The position numbers and the translations under genes were made by a program. Below are positions 1 through 7,445 of a DNA stretch of 36,528 nucleotides, in pieces. Numbering within the stretch: the first letter of the stretch is position 1; the number at the start of each line of letters is the position of its first letter. The stretch is taken from the NCBI GenBank assembly GCA_002384815.1, contig DGBN01000007.1:2583-39110 (forward strand), written 5' to 3'. The DNA is from Oxalobacteraceae bacterium UBA4003. GTDB lineage: Bacteria > Pseudomonadota > Gammaproteobacteria > Burkholderiales > Burkholderiaceae_D. The notes beneath the pieces were generated by a model. That model ran no database searches. It worked only from the letters and a program-made list of their open reading frames with translations, and was not told where the DNA came from.

Positions 1-129
1 CTGATGGACTTGGGTTGCTATCGTGGTATGCGTCACCGCAAAGGCTTGCCTTGCCGTGGTCAACGTACACGTACAAATGCTCGTACTCGCAAGGGTCCGC
101 GTAAAGCAGCGCAATCGCTGAAAAAATAA
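1..129 (+). CDS. rpsM: 30S ribosomal protein S13 (3' end only)
   Basis: This is the last 42 codons and TAA stop of a gene whose start lies left of the window. The translation runs from [20 protein letters not shown] to an Arg/Lys-rich tail ending AAQSLKK. The [18 protein letters not shown] block is the conserved C-terminal signature of S13, the head protein of the small subunit that contacts 16S rRNA, the P-site tRNA and S19. The rpsK start follows 43 bp downstream, the standard alpha-operon order. The N-terminal part cannot be judged. Confidence 0.97.
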
Positions 130-172
130 TCCAAGCGCAGTTTGACTAGTCGTCGGATTCAAGGAAAGAATT

Positions 173-577
173 ATGGCAAAAGCACCTAATAACGCCGCAG
201 CAGCACGTGTGCGTAAAAAAGTTAAAAAGAACGTTGCTGAAGGCATCGCGCACATCCACGCGTCTTTCAACAACACCATCATCACGATCACCGATCGTCA
301 AGGCAATGCGCTGTCATGGGCAACGTCTGGCGGTGCCGGCTTCAAGGGTTCGCGTAAATCGACCCCGTTTGCAGCGCAGGTTGCAGCTGAAGCCGCAGGT
401 AAAGTCGCGATTGAGTGTGGCATCAAGAATCTTGAAGTGCGTATCAAGGGCCCAGGCCCAGGTCGCGAATCTTCGGTTCGTGCATTGAACAATCTCGGTA
501 TCAAAATTACCCAGATTCAAGATGTCACACCAGTGCCGCACAACGGTTGCCGCCCACCAAAGCGTCGTCGTATCTAA
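173..577 (+). CDS. rpsK: 30S ribosomal protein S11
   Basis: 134-residue S11, a platform protein of the small subunit near the mRNA exit site. The sequence carries the family core IAHIHASFNNTIITITDRQGN, a GFKGSRKSTPFAAQ block, the GPGPGRESSVRAL segment and the basic tail ending PPKRRRI. Length is normal for the family. The ATG at 173 has a Shine-Dalgarno AAGGAAAG about 6 bp upstream. It follows rpsM in the alpha operon. A strong terminator-like hairpin sits 38 bp after its stop, so part of the transcript probably ends here. Confidence 0.99.
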   Translation: MAKAPNNAAAARVRKKVKKNVAEGIAHIHASFNNTIITITDRQGNALSWATSGGAGFKGSRKSTPFAAQVAAEAAGKVAIECGIKNLEVRIKGPGPGRESSVRALNNLGIKITQIQDVTPVPHNGCRPPKRRRI

Positions 578-615
578 GCATTCGTTGCAACGGTAGTTTG
601 TTGTACCGTAATTTG

Positions 616-646
616 CCCGCCAATGACCTTGGCGGGTTTTGTTCTT
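616..646 (+). terminator. Intrinsic terminator-like hairpin between rpsK and rpsD
   Basis: The arms CCCGCCAA (616-623) and TTGGCGGG (629-636) form an 8-bp perfect stem around a 5-nt loop. TTTTGTTCTT follows immediately. This is the classic layout of a Rho-independent terminator, and its place inside a ribosomal protein operon suggests partial termination or attenuation. Confidence 0.8.
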
Positions 647-659
647 AAGTAAGCCCACC

Positions 660-730
660 GTCTGATTGCAGATTGGTCAGACTAGCGCTCAATGAATTGA
701 CGATGAATTTTGTTTGGCAAGAAAATTCAT
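660..730 (+). promoter_or_regulatory. Candidate rpsD leader: promoter-like boxes and two inverted repeats
   Basis: Downstream of the terminator, TTGACG (697-702) is followed after 18 bp by GAAAAT (721-726), a fair sigma-70 match at -35 and a weak one at -10. The same stretch holds two inverted repeats: GTCTGA/TCAGAC (660-665 and 677-682) and the 9-bp ATGAATTTT/AAAATTCAT (703-711 and 722-730). The second ends 18 bp before the rpsD Shine-Dalgarno. The stretch could restart transcription, form a regulatory leader for S4, or both. No RNA-family match was tested. Confidence 0.35.
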
Positions 731-761
731 TCGGAGCGTCATATACCTAAAGGAAATTCTC

Positions 762-1385
762 GTGGCACGTTATATTGGACCTAAAGCAAAACTCTCCCGT
801 CGTGAAGGTACCGACCTTTTCCTGAAAAGCGCACGTCGTTCGCTGGACTCGAAATGCAAACTTGATTCGAAACCTGGTCAACATGGTCGCACTTCCGGTG
901 CTCGTACCTCTGACTACGGCAATCAATTGCGTGAGAAGCAAAAAGTAAAACGCATGTACGGCATTCTGGAGCGTCAGTTCCGCCGCTACTTCGCAGAAGC
1001 GGATCGCCGTAAAGGCAACACCGGTGAAACCCTGTTGAAATTGCTCGAAACGCGTCTCGACAACGTCGTGTATCGCATGGGCTTCGGTTCGACTCGTGCT
1101 GAAGGCCGTCAATTGGTCTCGCACAAAGCGTTCACCGTCAACGGTATCGTTGTCAATATCGCTTCGTACCAAGTCAAACCAGGCGACATCGTTGCCGTTC
1201 GTGAAAAATCGAAAAAGCAAGTGCGTATCGTTGAGGCACTGTCGCTGGCTGAGCAAATCGGCATGCCTTCATGGGTAGCGGTTGACTCGAAGAAAATGGA
1301 AGGTACTTTCAAGTCCGTTCCAGATCGTAGCGAAATTGCTGCAGACGTCAACGAATCGTTGATCGTCGAATTGTATTCGCGTTAA
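762..1385 (+). CDS. rpsD: 30S ribosomal protein S4
   Basis: 207-residue S4, a primary 16S rRNA binder that nucleates the 5' domain; in enterobacteria it also represses the alpha operon. I chose the GTG at 762 because the protein then starts MARYIGPKAKLSRREGTDLF, the family start, with AAAGGAAA about 6 bp upstream. The frame extends further left, but those codons do not resemble S4. The S4 RNA-binding domain covers about residues 95-160 (RLDNVVYRMGFGSTRAEGRQ and AFTVNGIVVNIASYQVKPGD). The C-terminus SLIVELYSR is typical. Terminator-like hairpins lie both before and after the gene, so its level may be set separately from its operon partners. Confidence 0.98.
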   Translation: MARYIGPKAKLSRREGTDLFLKSARRSLDSKCKLDSKPGQHGRTSGARTSDYGNQLREKQKVKRMYGILERQFRRYFAEADRRKGNTGETLLKLLETRLDNVVYRMGFGSTRAEGRQLVSHKAFTVNGIVVNIASYQVKPGDIVAVREKSKKQVRIVEALSLAEQIGMPSWVAVDSKKMEGTFKSVPDRSEIAADVNESLIVELYSR

Positions 1386-1398
1386 TTCTGAATTCCGG

Positions 1399-1422
1399 GC
1401 CCACCATCTGGTGGGCTTTTTT
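1399..1422 (+). terminator. Intrinsic terminator-like hairpin between rpsD and rpoA
   Basis: GCCCACCA (1399-1406) and TGGTGGGC (1409-1416) are perfectly complementary, giving a 7-bp GC-rich stem with an ATCT loop. Six T residues (1417-1422) follow. It lies 13 bp after the rpsD stop and 57 bp before rpoA. Confidence 0.85.
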
Positions 1423-1451
1423 CGTCATGCCATCAGCCTTATCGGTGTAAT
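1422..1451 (+). promoter_or_regulatory. Weak candidate promoter for rpoA
   Basis: TGTAAT at 1446-1451 matches the -10 consensus at five of six positions. TCGTCA at 1422-1427 matches -35 at four of six with an 18-bp spacer. The support is contextual: it follows a strong terminator-like hairpin and leads into an essential gene. Chance matches of this quality are common. Confidence 0.3.
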
Positions 1452-1479
1452 GAGCCGAGGGTATTGAAAAGGACATTTC

Positions 1480-2457
1480 ATGCAAAACAGTTTGTTGAAG
1501 CCACGTATTATTGAAGTCGAAGTACTCGGTGCAGGTCACGCCAAAGTCGTCATGGAACCGTTTGAACGCGGTTACGGCCACACTCTGGGTAACGCGCTGC
1601 GTCGCGTTTTGTTGTCTTCAATGGTTGGTTACGCACCGACAGAAGTCACGATCGCTGGCGTCGTGCATGAATATTCTTCGCTCGACGGCGTACAGGAAGA
1701 CGTCGTGGATCTGCTGTTGAATCTGAAGGGCGTTGTGTTCAAATTGCACAACCGCGATGATGTCACGCTGACTCTGAAAAAAGAAGGCGAAGGCGCTGTG
1801 CTGGCTTCCGATATCGAATTGCCACACGACGTAGAACTGGTTAATCCGGATCACGTGATTGCCCACCTGACCGCTGGCGGCAAACTCGACATGCAGATCA
1901 AAGTCGAAAAAGGCCGTGGCTATGTGCCAGGTAACGTTCGTCGTTTGTCGGAAGATACCAACAAAACCATCGGTCGCATTATTCTGGATGCATCGTTCTC
2001 GCCAGTGCGCCGCGTTTCGTACGCTGTAGAATCGGCTCGCGTTGAGCAGCGTACCGATCTGGATAAACTGGTTATCAACATTGAAACCAATGGCGTGATC
2101 ACACCTGAAGAAGCGATTCGCCAATCGGCTCGCGTTCTGGTTGATCAGTTGAATGTGTTTGCTGCGCTGGAAGGCACAGAAGCACCTGCAGATGCACCTT
2201 CCCGTGCACCAGCAGTCGATCCTATCCTGTTGCGCCCAGTCGATGATCTGGAACTCACAGTTCGTTCGGCTAACTGCCTGAAAGCAGAAAATATTTACTA
2301 CATTGGTGATTTGATCCAGCGTAGCGAAAACGAGCTGCTCAAAACGCCTAACCTCGGCCGTAAATCCCTGAATGAAATCAAGGAAGTACTGGCATCCCGT
2401 GGTTTGACACTGGGCATGAAACTCGAAAACTGGCCACCAGCCGGTTTGGAGAAGTAA
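1480..2457 (+). CDS. rpoA: DNA-directed RNA polymerase subunit alpha
   Basis: 325-residue alpha subunit, the dimer scaffold for beta and beta' assembly and a target of activators and UP elements. The N-terminal domain (about 1-230) has the conserved FERGYGHTLGNALRRVLLSS, GVQEDVVDLLLNLK and KGRGYVP segments. An acidic/proline linker (GTEAPADAPSRAPAVDP) leads to the C-terminal domain (about 250-315) with the DNA-binding helix-hairpin-helix region SANCLKAENIYYIGDL and LGRKSLNEIKEVL. Start ATG 1480 has AAAAGGAC about 7 bp upstream. Length and order (rpsD-rpoA-rplQ) are normal. Confidence 0.99.
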   Translation: MQNSLLKPRIIEVEVLGAGHAKVVMEPFERGYGHTLGNALRRVLLSSMVGYAPTEVTIAGVVHEYSSLDGVQEDVVDLLLNLKGVVFKLHNRDDVTLTLKKEGEGAVLASDIELPHDVELVNPDHVIAHLTAGGKLDMQIKVEKGRGYVPGNVRRLSEDTNKTIGRIILDASFSPVRRVSYAVESARVEQRTDLDKLVINIETNGVITPEEAIRQSARVLVDQLNVFAALEGTEAPADAPSRAPAVDPILLRPVDDLELTVRSANCLKAENIYYIGDLIQRSENELLKTPNLGRKSLNEIKEVLASRGLTLGMKLENWPPAGLEK

Positions 2458-2465
2458 TTTTTGCA

Positions 2466-2487
2466 GGGACGGAGGCAACTCTGTCCC
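2466..2487 (+). repeat. GCAA-tetraloop hairpin between rpoA and rplQ
   Basis: GGGACGGAG (2466-2474) and CTCTGTCCC (2479-2487) form a 9-bp stem with one G-U pair, capped by GCAA, a GNRA-type tetraloop. No U-tract follows, so it is not a standard terminator. It begins 8 bp after the rpoA stop and may be an mRNA-stability or processing element. Confidence 0.5.
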
Positions 2488-2604
2488 AGTGAATTTGTAG
2501 TAGAATCCGTCGTCGTAAAAAATATAGATACCGGTCCGCGTCATTGCGCTATGCAGTGTCGATAGAAGAACTGGATTTAAACTCAAAAACTGAAAGGAAT
2601 TACC

Positions 2605-3000
2605 ATGCGTCACCGTCACGGTCTTCGTAAATTAAATCGTACTTCTTCCCACCGTCTCGCAATGTTGCGTAACATGACTGTTTCGCTGTTGCGTCACGAA
2701 GCAATTAAAACCACATTGCCAAAAGCCAAAGAACTGCGTCGTGTGATCGAACCGATCCTGACTCTTGGCAAAACCGACAGCCTGGCTAACAAACGTCTCG
2801 CCTTCAACCGTCTGCGCGATCGTGAAATGGTTGTCAAACTGTTCGCCGAATTGGGCCCACGCTACGCTAACCGTAACGGCGGCTATCTGCGTATCCTGAA
2901 AATGGGTTTCCGCGCTGGCGACAATGCGCCGATGGCGTTCATCGAATTGCTTGATCGTCCAGAAACCACTGAAGCTGTAGAAGACAACAGCGGCGAATAA
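2605..3000 (+). CDS. rplQ: 50S ribosomal protein L17
   Basis: 131-residue L17, a large-subunit protein near the exit tunnel. The N-terminus MRHRHGLRKLNRTSSHRLAM and the block RNMTVSLLRHEAIKTTLPKA are the family signature, with GGYLRILKMGFRAGDNAPMA toward the end. The acidic tail VEDNSGE extends beyond the core. The ATG has GAAAGGAA about 7 bp upstream. It is the last alpha-operon gene and is followed 27 bp later by a strong terminator. Confidence 0.99.
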   Translation: MRHRHGLRKLNRTSSHRLAMLRNMTVSLLRHEAIKTTLPKAKELRRVIEPILTLGKTDSLANKRLAFNRLRDREMVVKLFAELGPRYANRNGGYLRILKMGFRAGDNAPMAFIELLDRPETTEAVEDNSGE

Positions 3001-3027
3001 GCTGTGGCCGCAGTATGCGGTTGTACA

Positions 3028-3070
3028 AATGACAAAAGCCAGGCATAGCCTGGCTTTTGTCATTTCTGTG
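3028..3070 (+). terminator. Alpha-operon terminator after rplQ
   Basis: A 17-bp perfect inverted repeat (3028-3044 and 3048-3064) has the GC-rich core GCCAGGC/GCCTGGC and a 3-nt ATA loop. The T-rich 3' arm GGCTTTTGTCATTT acts as the U-tract. The matching A-rich 5' arm means it could work in both directions. Confidence 0.9.
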
Positions 3071-3210
3071 CGCGTCAAGAAAAACCTGTTTGTGGCAAGA
3101 TAGAGGCCGCCGATAAGGGCGCTCCCGTTATTCGCTCTTTTTTCAATGCGACTGAATTACGCTCTATTGAATCAAATTCATTCGCCACACTCAAAGGGTT
3201 CAGCTTCCTC

Positions 3211-3552
3211 ATGTCCACCTCTCCTCAAGCCCTGCTGGTATTGGTGAATGTACCCGATGCAGAGATGGCAGAGCGTCTTGCTCGAAGGGTGCTGGAGGCG
3301 CGCCTCGCGGCATGCGTCAATATCCTGCCGGCAGTTCGCTCTCTCTATCATTGGCAGGGTGTACTGGAAGAGGTGAATGAAGTCACACTGCAGATCAAGA
3401 CTATCCCGGGACATTACGTAGCATTGGAGGCAGCGATCAAGGCGCTACATCCGTATGTGGTGCCGGAGATCATTGCAGTTCCCATCGTTGATGGCTTGCC
3501 AGCCTATCTGGGCTGGATTGTGCAGGAAACAGATAAGGACAGGAATGTTTAA
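3211..3552 (+). CDS. cutA: CutA-family divalent cation tolerance protein
   Basis: 113-residue CutA1-like protein, a small trimeric ferredoxin-fold protein tied to divalent metal tolerance; its exact biochemical role is unsettled. Visible family marks are LAACVNILPAVRSLYHWQG (about 33-51), the IKT segment after EVTLQ, and HPYVVPEIIAVPIVDGLPAY near the C-terminus. The upstream Shine-Dalgarno is poor (AAAGGG is about 13 bp from the ATG). The end overlaps the start of dsbD by 8 bp, so the two are probably translated in a coupled way. The cutA-dsbD pair is a common proteobacterial neighbourhood. Confidence 0.93.
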   Translation: MSTSPQALLVLVNVPDAEMAERLARRVLEARLAACVNILPAVRSLYHWQGVLEEVNEVTLQIKTIPGHYVALEAAIKALHPYVVPEIIAVPIVDGLPAYLGWIVQETDKDRNV

Positions 3553-5395
3553 GAAATGGTTGTTGATGCCGCGCATAGCGAATCGTGCGCATTATTTGTC
3601 GCGGGCAGATGACTCGCAAAAAAAGATGGGTTTCGTGACACGCGTTTTTGCTTTGCTGTTTTTGCTGTTTGCCGTGGTTTTGCCGGCGCATGCTGATGAA
3701 GATTTCCTCGCTCCTGACGTCGCCTTTCAGTTTTCGGCCCGCATGGTTGATGCGAAAACGATAGCCATCACCTACGTCATTGCTGATGGTTACTACATGT
3801 ATCGCGAGCGTTTTGCATTCAAGGCCAACGGCGCTACTTTGGGCGATCCAGTCATCCCTGCCGGAAAAATAAAATTCGATCAGACATTTCAAAAGGATGT
3901 AGAAAGCTATCGTGACAGTGTGACAATCCGTATCCCGGTTCAGGCGTCGGGGCGCTTTACGCTGATCGTGACCAGCCAGGGATGCTCGGATAAAGGTTTG
4001 TGCTATTCCCCTATGGACTCACAGGCAAACCTGTTTGCACAAGGCGGTGCGGCGAACAGTGGGGCACCGAAGCAGAGTCTGAAAGATATCTCTGATAGTG
4101 AGGGTGCGCCAAAAAATGTCGTGCTTGATTCGGAATCAGGACGTATAGAACGTACACTGCAAAGCGGAAATCTGCTGACGGTACTGCCACTGTTTTTCCT
4201 GTTGGGCCTGGGACTTGCATTCACGCCTTGCGTGCTGCCTATGGTGCCAATTCTATCCAGCATTATTATTGGCGAAGGTGCGCAGATAAAACGCAGTCGC
4301 GGCTTGTTGCTGGCGGCCGTATACTCGTTGGGGATGGCACTGATTTATACCTGTCTGGGTCTGGCGGCTGGATGGATAGGCGAAGGTTTATCGGCGACAT
4401 TGCAGAATCCCTGGGTCTTGAGCGGATTCGCGATCTTGATGCTTGGTCTGGCATTGTCGATGTTTGATCTGTATCACTTGCAGATGCCGGCATTTGTGCA
4501 GCACAGATTGACCCGTATTTCGGAGCGGCAGAGTGCGGGCAAGCTGATCGGCGTATTTGTCATGGGGGCACTGTCGGCCTTGATCGTCGGCCCGTGCGTG
4601 GCTGCACCGCTAGCAGGTGCCCTGGTCTACATCAGTCAGACGCGCGACCTCGTTACAGGTGGTAGCGCACTGTTTGCGATGGCGATCGGCATGAGTGTGC
4701 CCCTGCTGCTGGTCGGCGCCTCGGCCGGAACCTTGCTGCCGCGCAGCGGTGCATGGATGAATGGCGTCAAGCGCTTCTTCGGCGTGTTGATGCTGGCACT
4801 TGCGATCTGGATGGTATCGCCGATCATTTCTGACGTGGCGCAAATGCTGGCGGCAGCCGCGCTTGGAATTGCCTATGGCGCTTATTTATTGTGGGGAGTC
4901 AAAGGCGGCTGGTTGTCCAAGGCAGTGGGGCTGGTGTTTGCCATTTTGGGTGCGATGCAATTGGTGGGAGTGAGTACAGGTGGTCGCGATGCATGGGCGC
5001 CATTGGCGCATTTGAGCGCGGATGGCGTACACAAACCAGTCTTCGTGCGTGTGCAAACAAGCGCTGAACTGGATGCCGCGATTGCACAGGCTGGTGGTAA
5101 AAACGTGATGCTGGACTTCTATGCCGACTGGTGCGTCTCGTGTATAGAAATGGAAAAGCTGACCTTTACCGATCCGCGCGTACGTGCACAATTCGCCGAC
5201 ATGCTCTTGCTGCAAGTCGATGTGACGGCAAATAACGCAGACGACAAGGAAATGTTGCGACGTTTCAATTTATTCGGCCCGCCAGCGATTATTTTCTTTG
5301 ATAAACACGGTCAGGAAATTCGCGGCGGCCGTGTAATCGGCTTTCAAAAAGCCGACAAGTTCACGCAATCGCTGGCGCTTATCAAGCAATTCTAA
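3545..5395 (+). CDS. dsbD: Thiol:disulfide interchange protein DsbD
   Basis: Inner-membrane protein that carries electrons from cytoplasmic thioredoxin to periplasmic DsbC-, DsbE- or CcmG/ResA-type partners. All three redox modules are visible (numbering from the 3545 start): the periplasmic N-terminal domain with C147 and C153 (QGCSDKGLCYS), the multi-pass centre with C229 (FTPCVLPMVP) and C351 (GPCVAAPLAG), and the C-terminal thioredoxin domain with C530/C533 (ADWCVSCIE). Start choice is uncertain. ATG 3545 has AAGGACAGGA upstream and overlaps cutA, giving 616 residues. ATG 3626 gives 589 residues and places a clean signal peptide (MGFVTRVFALL through AHA) right at the N-terminus, closer to the usual length. 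Confidence 0.95.
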   Translation: MFKKWLLMPRIANRAHYLSRADDSQKKMGFVTRVFALLFLLFAVVLPAHADEDFLAPDVAFQFSARMVDAKTIAITYVIADGYYMYRERFAFKANGATLGDPVIPAGKIKFDQTFQKDVESYRDSVTIRIPVQASGRFTLIVTSQGCSDKGLCYSPMDSQANLFAQGGAANSGAPKQSLKDISDSEGAPKNVVLDSESGRIERTLQSGNLLTVLPLFFLLGLGLAFTPCVLPMVPILSSIIIGEGAQIKRSRGLLLAAVYSLGMALIYTCLGLAAGWIGEGLSATLQNPWVLSGFAILMLGLALSMFDLYHLQMPAFVQHRLTRISERQSAGKLIGVFVMGALSALIVGPCVAAPLAGALVYISQTRDLVTGGSALFAMAIGMSVPLLLVGASAGTLLPRSGAWMNGVKRFFGVLMLALAIWMVSPIISDVAQMLAAAALGIAYGAYLLWGVKGGWLSKAVGLVFAILGAMQLVGVSTGGRDAWAPLAHLSADGVHKPVFVRVQTSAELDAAIAQAGGKNVMLDFYADWCVSCIEMEKLTFTDPRVRAQFADMLLLQVDVTANNADDKEMLRRFNLFGPPAIIFFDKHGQEIRGGRVIGFQKADKFTQSLALIKQF

Positions 5396-5403
5396 TAGAT
5401 GCG

Positions 5404-5426
5404 ATAGCAGCATGTATTGCTGCTAT
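5404..5426 (+). repeat. Hairpin just after dsbD
   Basis: ATAGCAGCA (5404-5412) and TGCTGCTAT (5418-5426) form a perfect 9-bp stem with a 5-nt loop, starting 9 bp after the dsbD stop. No T-tract follows, so it may be a 3' mRNA end stabiliser or part of the peroxiredoxin leader rather than an intrinsic terminator. Confidence 0.4.
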
Positions 5427-5530
5427 GCTCATAGCTTCCCGTTATTTGCATAGTCGATATTTATCGTTGGGAAAACGGTCTGCGGCAGATATAGTCAGAC
5501 TCTTGTGATTGCACAACAAAGGAGAAAATG

Positions 5531-6169
5531 ATGACATTACGCTTGGGTGATATCGCTCCCGATTTCGAGCAGGATAGTTCGATCGGGAAAATCAAATTTC
5601 ATGAATGGGCAGGTAGTTCGTGGATCGTCCTGTTTTCACATCCTGCGGATTTTACGCCCGTGTGCACGACGGAACTCGGCTTGACAGCCAAATTGAAGCC
5701 GCAATTCGACAAGCGTAACGTGAAGGCGATGGCCTTGTCGGTCGATCCGGTTGACAAGCATGTTGAGTGGATCAAGGATATCGAGGCTACGCAAAAAACG
5801 GTCGTCGGTTTTCCTATCGTGGCGGATGCGGACAAATCCGTTTCGACCTTGTATGACATGATTCATCCGAATCAATCGGCAACTGCAACAGTGCGTTCGG
5901 TGTTCATCATCGATCCACAAAAGAAAATCCGTTTGACGCTGACTTATCCTATGAGCGTGGGACGCAATTTTGATGAGATTTTGCGCGCCATCGATGCCTT
6001 GCAATTGACAGATGGTTATACCGTCGCCACGCCGGGTAACTGGCGTGATGGCGATGACGTGATCATTCCTCTGACGATACAGGATGAAGCAGTCATCAAG
6101 CAGAAATTCCCCAAAGGTTATACGGCAGAGCGTCCGTATTTGCGTCTGACACCGCAGCCAAATAAATAA
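5531..6169 (+). CDS. 1-Cys peroxiredoxin (Prx6/AhpC-TSA family)
   Basis: 212-residue thiol peroxidase that reduces hydrogen peroxide and organic or lipid hydroperoxides. The peroxidatic cysteine is C45 in SHPADFTPVCTTELG. It is the only cysteine in the protein, which places it in the one-cysteine Prx6-type group that needs an outside thiol for recycling. The long C-terminal part with PGNWRDGDDVIIP and PKGYTAERPYLRLT is typical of that group. Two adjacent ATGs exist (5528, 5531). I chose 5531 because AAAGGAG (5518-5524) is 6 bp from it but only 3 bp from 5528. It converges on hemB with a shared terminator between. Confidence 0.94.
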   Translation: MTLRLGDIAPDFEQDSSIGKIKFHEWAGSSWIVLFSHPADFTPVCTTELGLTAKLKPQFDKRNVKAMALSVDPVDKHVEWIKDIEATQKTVVGFPIVADADKSVSTLYDMIHPNQSATATVRSVFIIDPQKKIRLTLTYPMSVGRNFDEILRAIDALQLTDGYTVATPGNWRDGDDVIIPLTIQDEAVIKQKFPKGYTAERPYLRLTPQPNK

Positions 6170-6184
6170 GGCGTTGGCGGCAAG

Positions 6185-6215
6185 AAAAAAAGCGTCCGCT
6201 TGCGGACGCTTTTTT
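6185..6215 (+). terminator. Bidirectional terminator between peroxiredoxin and hemB
   Basis: AGCGTCCGC (6191-6199) and GCGGACGCT (6202-6210) form a 9-bp GC-rich stem. It is flanked by an A-tract at 6185-6190 and a T-tract at 6211-6215, so it can end transcription from either convergent gene. Confidence 0.92.
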
Positions 6216-6244
6216 ATTGGTACGCCGGATCGCGCAGCGAGTGA

Positions 6245-7258
6245 TCAGCCCAGTTTCAGGCGTCGTGCAATATCGCACGCAAAATAGGTCAGCACGCCGT
6301 CGGCCCCGGCGCGTTTGAAGGCAATCATGGCCTCCATCATGGCTTTGTCATGATCGAGCCAGCCCTGTTGCGCAGCGGCCTTGATCATCGCGTACTCGCC
6401 GCTGACTTGATAGGCAAAGGTAGGAACCTTGAATTCATCCTTGACGCGACGCACGATGTCCAGGTACGGCATGCCTGGTTTGACCATGACCATGTCGGCT
6501 CCTTCGGCAAGGTCGAGCGCCACTTCCCGCAAGGCTTCATCGCTGTTGGCTGGATCCATCTGGTAGCTCGCCTTGTTGCTTTTCCCCAGAGTGGCGGAGG
6601 AGCCGACTGCATCGCGGAACGGGCCATAAAATGCCGACGCGTATTTGGCTGAATACGCCATGATGCGCGTGTAAATATGGTGATGCGCTTCCAATGCATT
6701 GCGAATCGCGCCTATGCGGCCATCCATCATGTCAGATGGTGCGATGATATCCACGCCGGCTTCGGCGTGAGTCAATGCCTGTTTGGTAAGAATGGCGCAG
6801 GTTTCATCATTCAATACGTAACCTCTGGCATCCAGTACACCATCCTGGCCGTGGCTGGTGTAGGGGTCGAGTGCGACGTCGGTCAGGATGCCGAGTTCAG
6901 GGAAACGTTTTTTCAATTCGCGTACTGCGCGCGGTACCAGCCCACCCGGATTGCTGGCTTCGATACCGTCTGGCGTTTTCAGCGAGGCATTGATGACAGG
7001 GAAGAGGGCGAGTACCGGAATGTGCAGTTCTACGCATTCTTCGGCGACGCTGAGCAGCAAATCGACAGACAGACGCTCTACTCCCGGCATGGAGGAGACT
7101 TTCTCGCGTTGGTTTTCGCCTTCGGTGATAAATACCGGATAAATCAGATCGGCCGGTGTTAATACATTTTCACGCATCATCGCGCGCGAGAATGCATCCT
7201 TGCGCATGCGGCGCATCCGCACGGCGGGAAATTGCAAATTAGATAAAAGTTTGGACAT
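6245..7258 (-). CDS. hemB: Delta-aminolevulinic acid dehydratase (porphobilinogen synthase)
   Basis: 337-residue enzyme that condenses two 5-aminolevulinate molecules into porphobilinogen, an early step of haem synthesis. The two active-site lysines are visible: K205 (AYSAKYASAFYGPF) and K260 (MVMVKPGMPYLD). The metal-site segment reads DVALDPYTSHGQDGV from residue 127. It lacks the cysteine cluster of zinc-dependent enzymes, so this should be the magnesium-type enzyme. ATG 7258 gives the usual N-terminus (MSKLLSNLQFPAVRMRRMRK); an upstream in-frame TTG at 7300 is less likely. It lies downstream of engB on the same strand, but a 192-bp spacer suggests its own promoter. Haem supply fits the nearby cytochrome genes. 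Confidence 0.97.
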   Translation of the reverse strand: MSKLLSNLQFPAVRMRRMRKDAFSRAMMRENVLTPADLIYPVFITEGENQREKVSSMPGVERLSVDLLLSVAEECVELHIPVLALFPVINASLKTPDGIEASNPGGLVPRAVRELKKRFPELGILTDVALDPYTSHGQDGVLDARGYVLNDETCAILTKQALTHAEAGVDIIAPSDMMDGRIGAIRNALEAHHHIYTRIMAYSAKYASAFYGPFRDAVGSSATLGKSNKASYQMDPANSDEALREVALDLAEGADMVMVKPGMPYLDIVRRVKDEFKVPTFAYQVSGEYAMIKAAAQQGWLDHDKAMMEAMIAFKRAGADGVLTYFACDIARRLKLG

Positions 7259-7355
7259 GGCAGTCTTCAGCAGGGTGAGTGTGGTTAAAAAAGCGATCAA
7301 AATAAATGAAACTTTTTGAACGCGGGCTCGTCCTAGTAGCAGGTGCTTTGCATCT

Positions 7356-7378
7356 CCCGCTTCTCCTCCCTGAGCGGG
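7356..7378. repeat. Inverted repeat in the engB-hemB spacer
   Basis: CCCGCT (7356-7361) and AGCGGG (7373-7378) can pair around an 11-nt loop. It lies between engB and hemB, about 100 bp upstream of the hemB start on the minus strand, and may be part of the hemB leader or of an opposite-strand RNA. Confidence 0.3.
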
Positions 7379-7408
7379 GCCAGTCGTACTATGCGATATG
7401 GCGTTATT

Positions 7409-7445
7409 GCCCTGGAGATACTCCCCTTTCTCCAGGGCTTTTTTT
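7409..7445 (+). terminator. Plus-strand intrinsic terminator opposing engB-hemB
   Basis: GCCCTGGAGA (7409-7418) and TCTCCAGGGC (7429-7438) form a perfect 10-bp stem with a 10-nt loop. Seven T residues follow on the plus strand (7439-7445). Read on the minus strand, the hairpin is followed by AATAACGCC and so lacks a U-tract. Both flanking genes are on the minus strand, so this terminator has no obvious upstream plus-strand gene. Confidence 0.75.

Noticed and set aside
1618..2619. 333-codon reading frame antisense to rpoA
   Set aside because: It mirrors rpoA codon use on the opposite strand; the translation has no family features, and rpoA is certain.
7371..7395. Similarity of GCGGGGCCAGTC to the 5' part of E. 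coli 6S RNA
   Set aside because: The match is about 12 bases and a terminator follows within 60 bp, too short for the roughly 180-nt 6S RNA with its closing stem.
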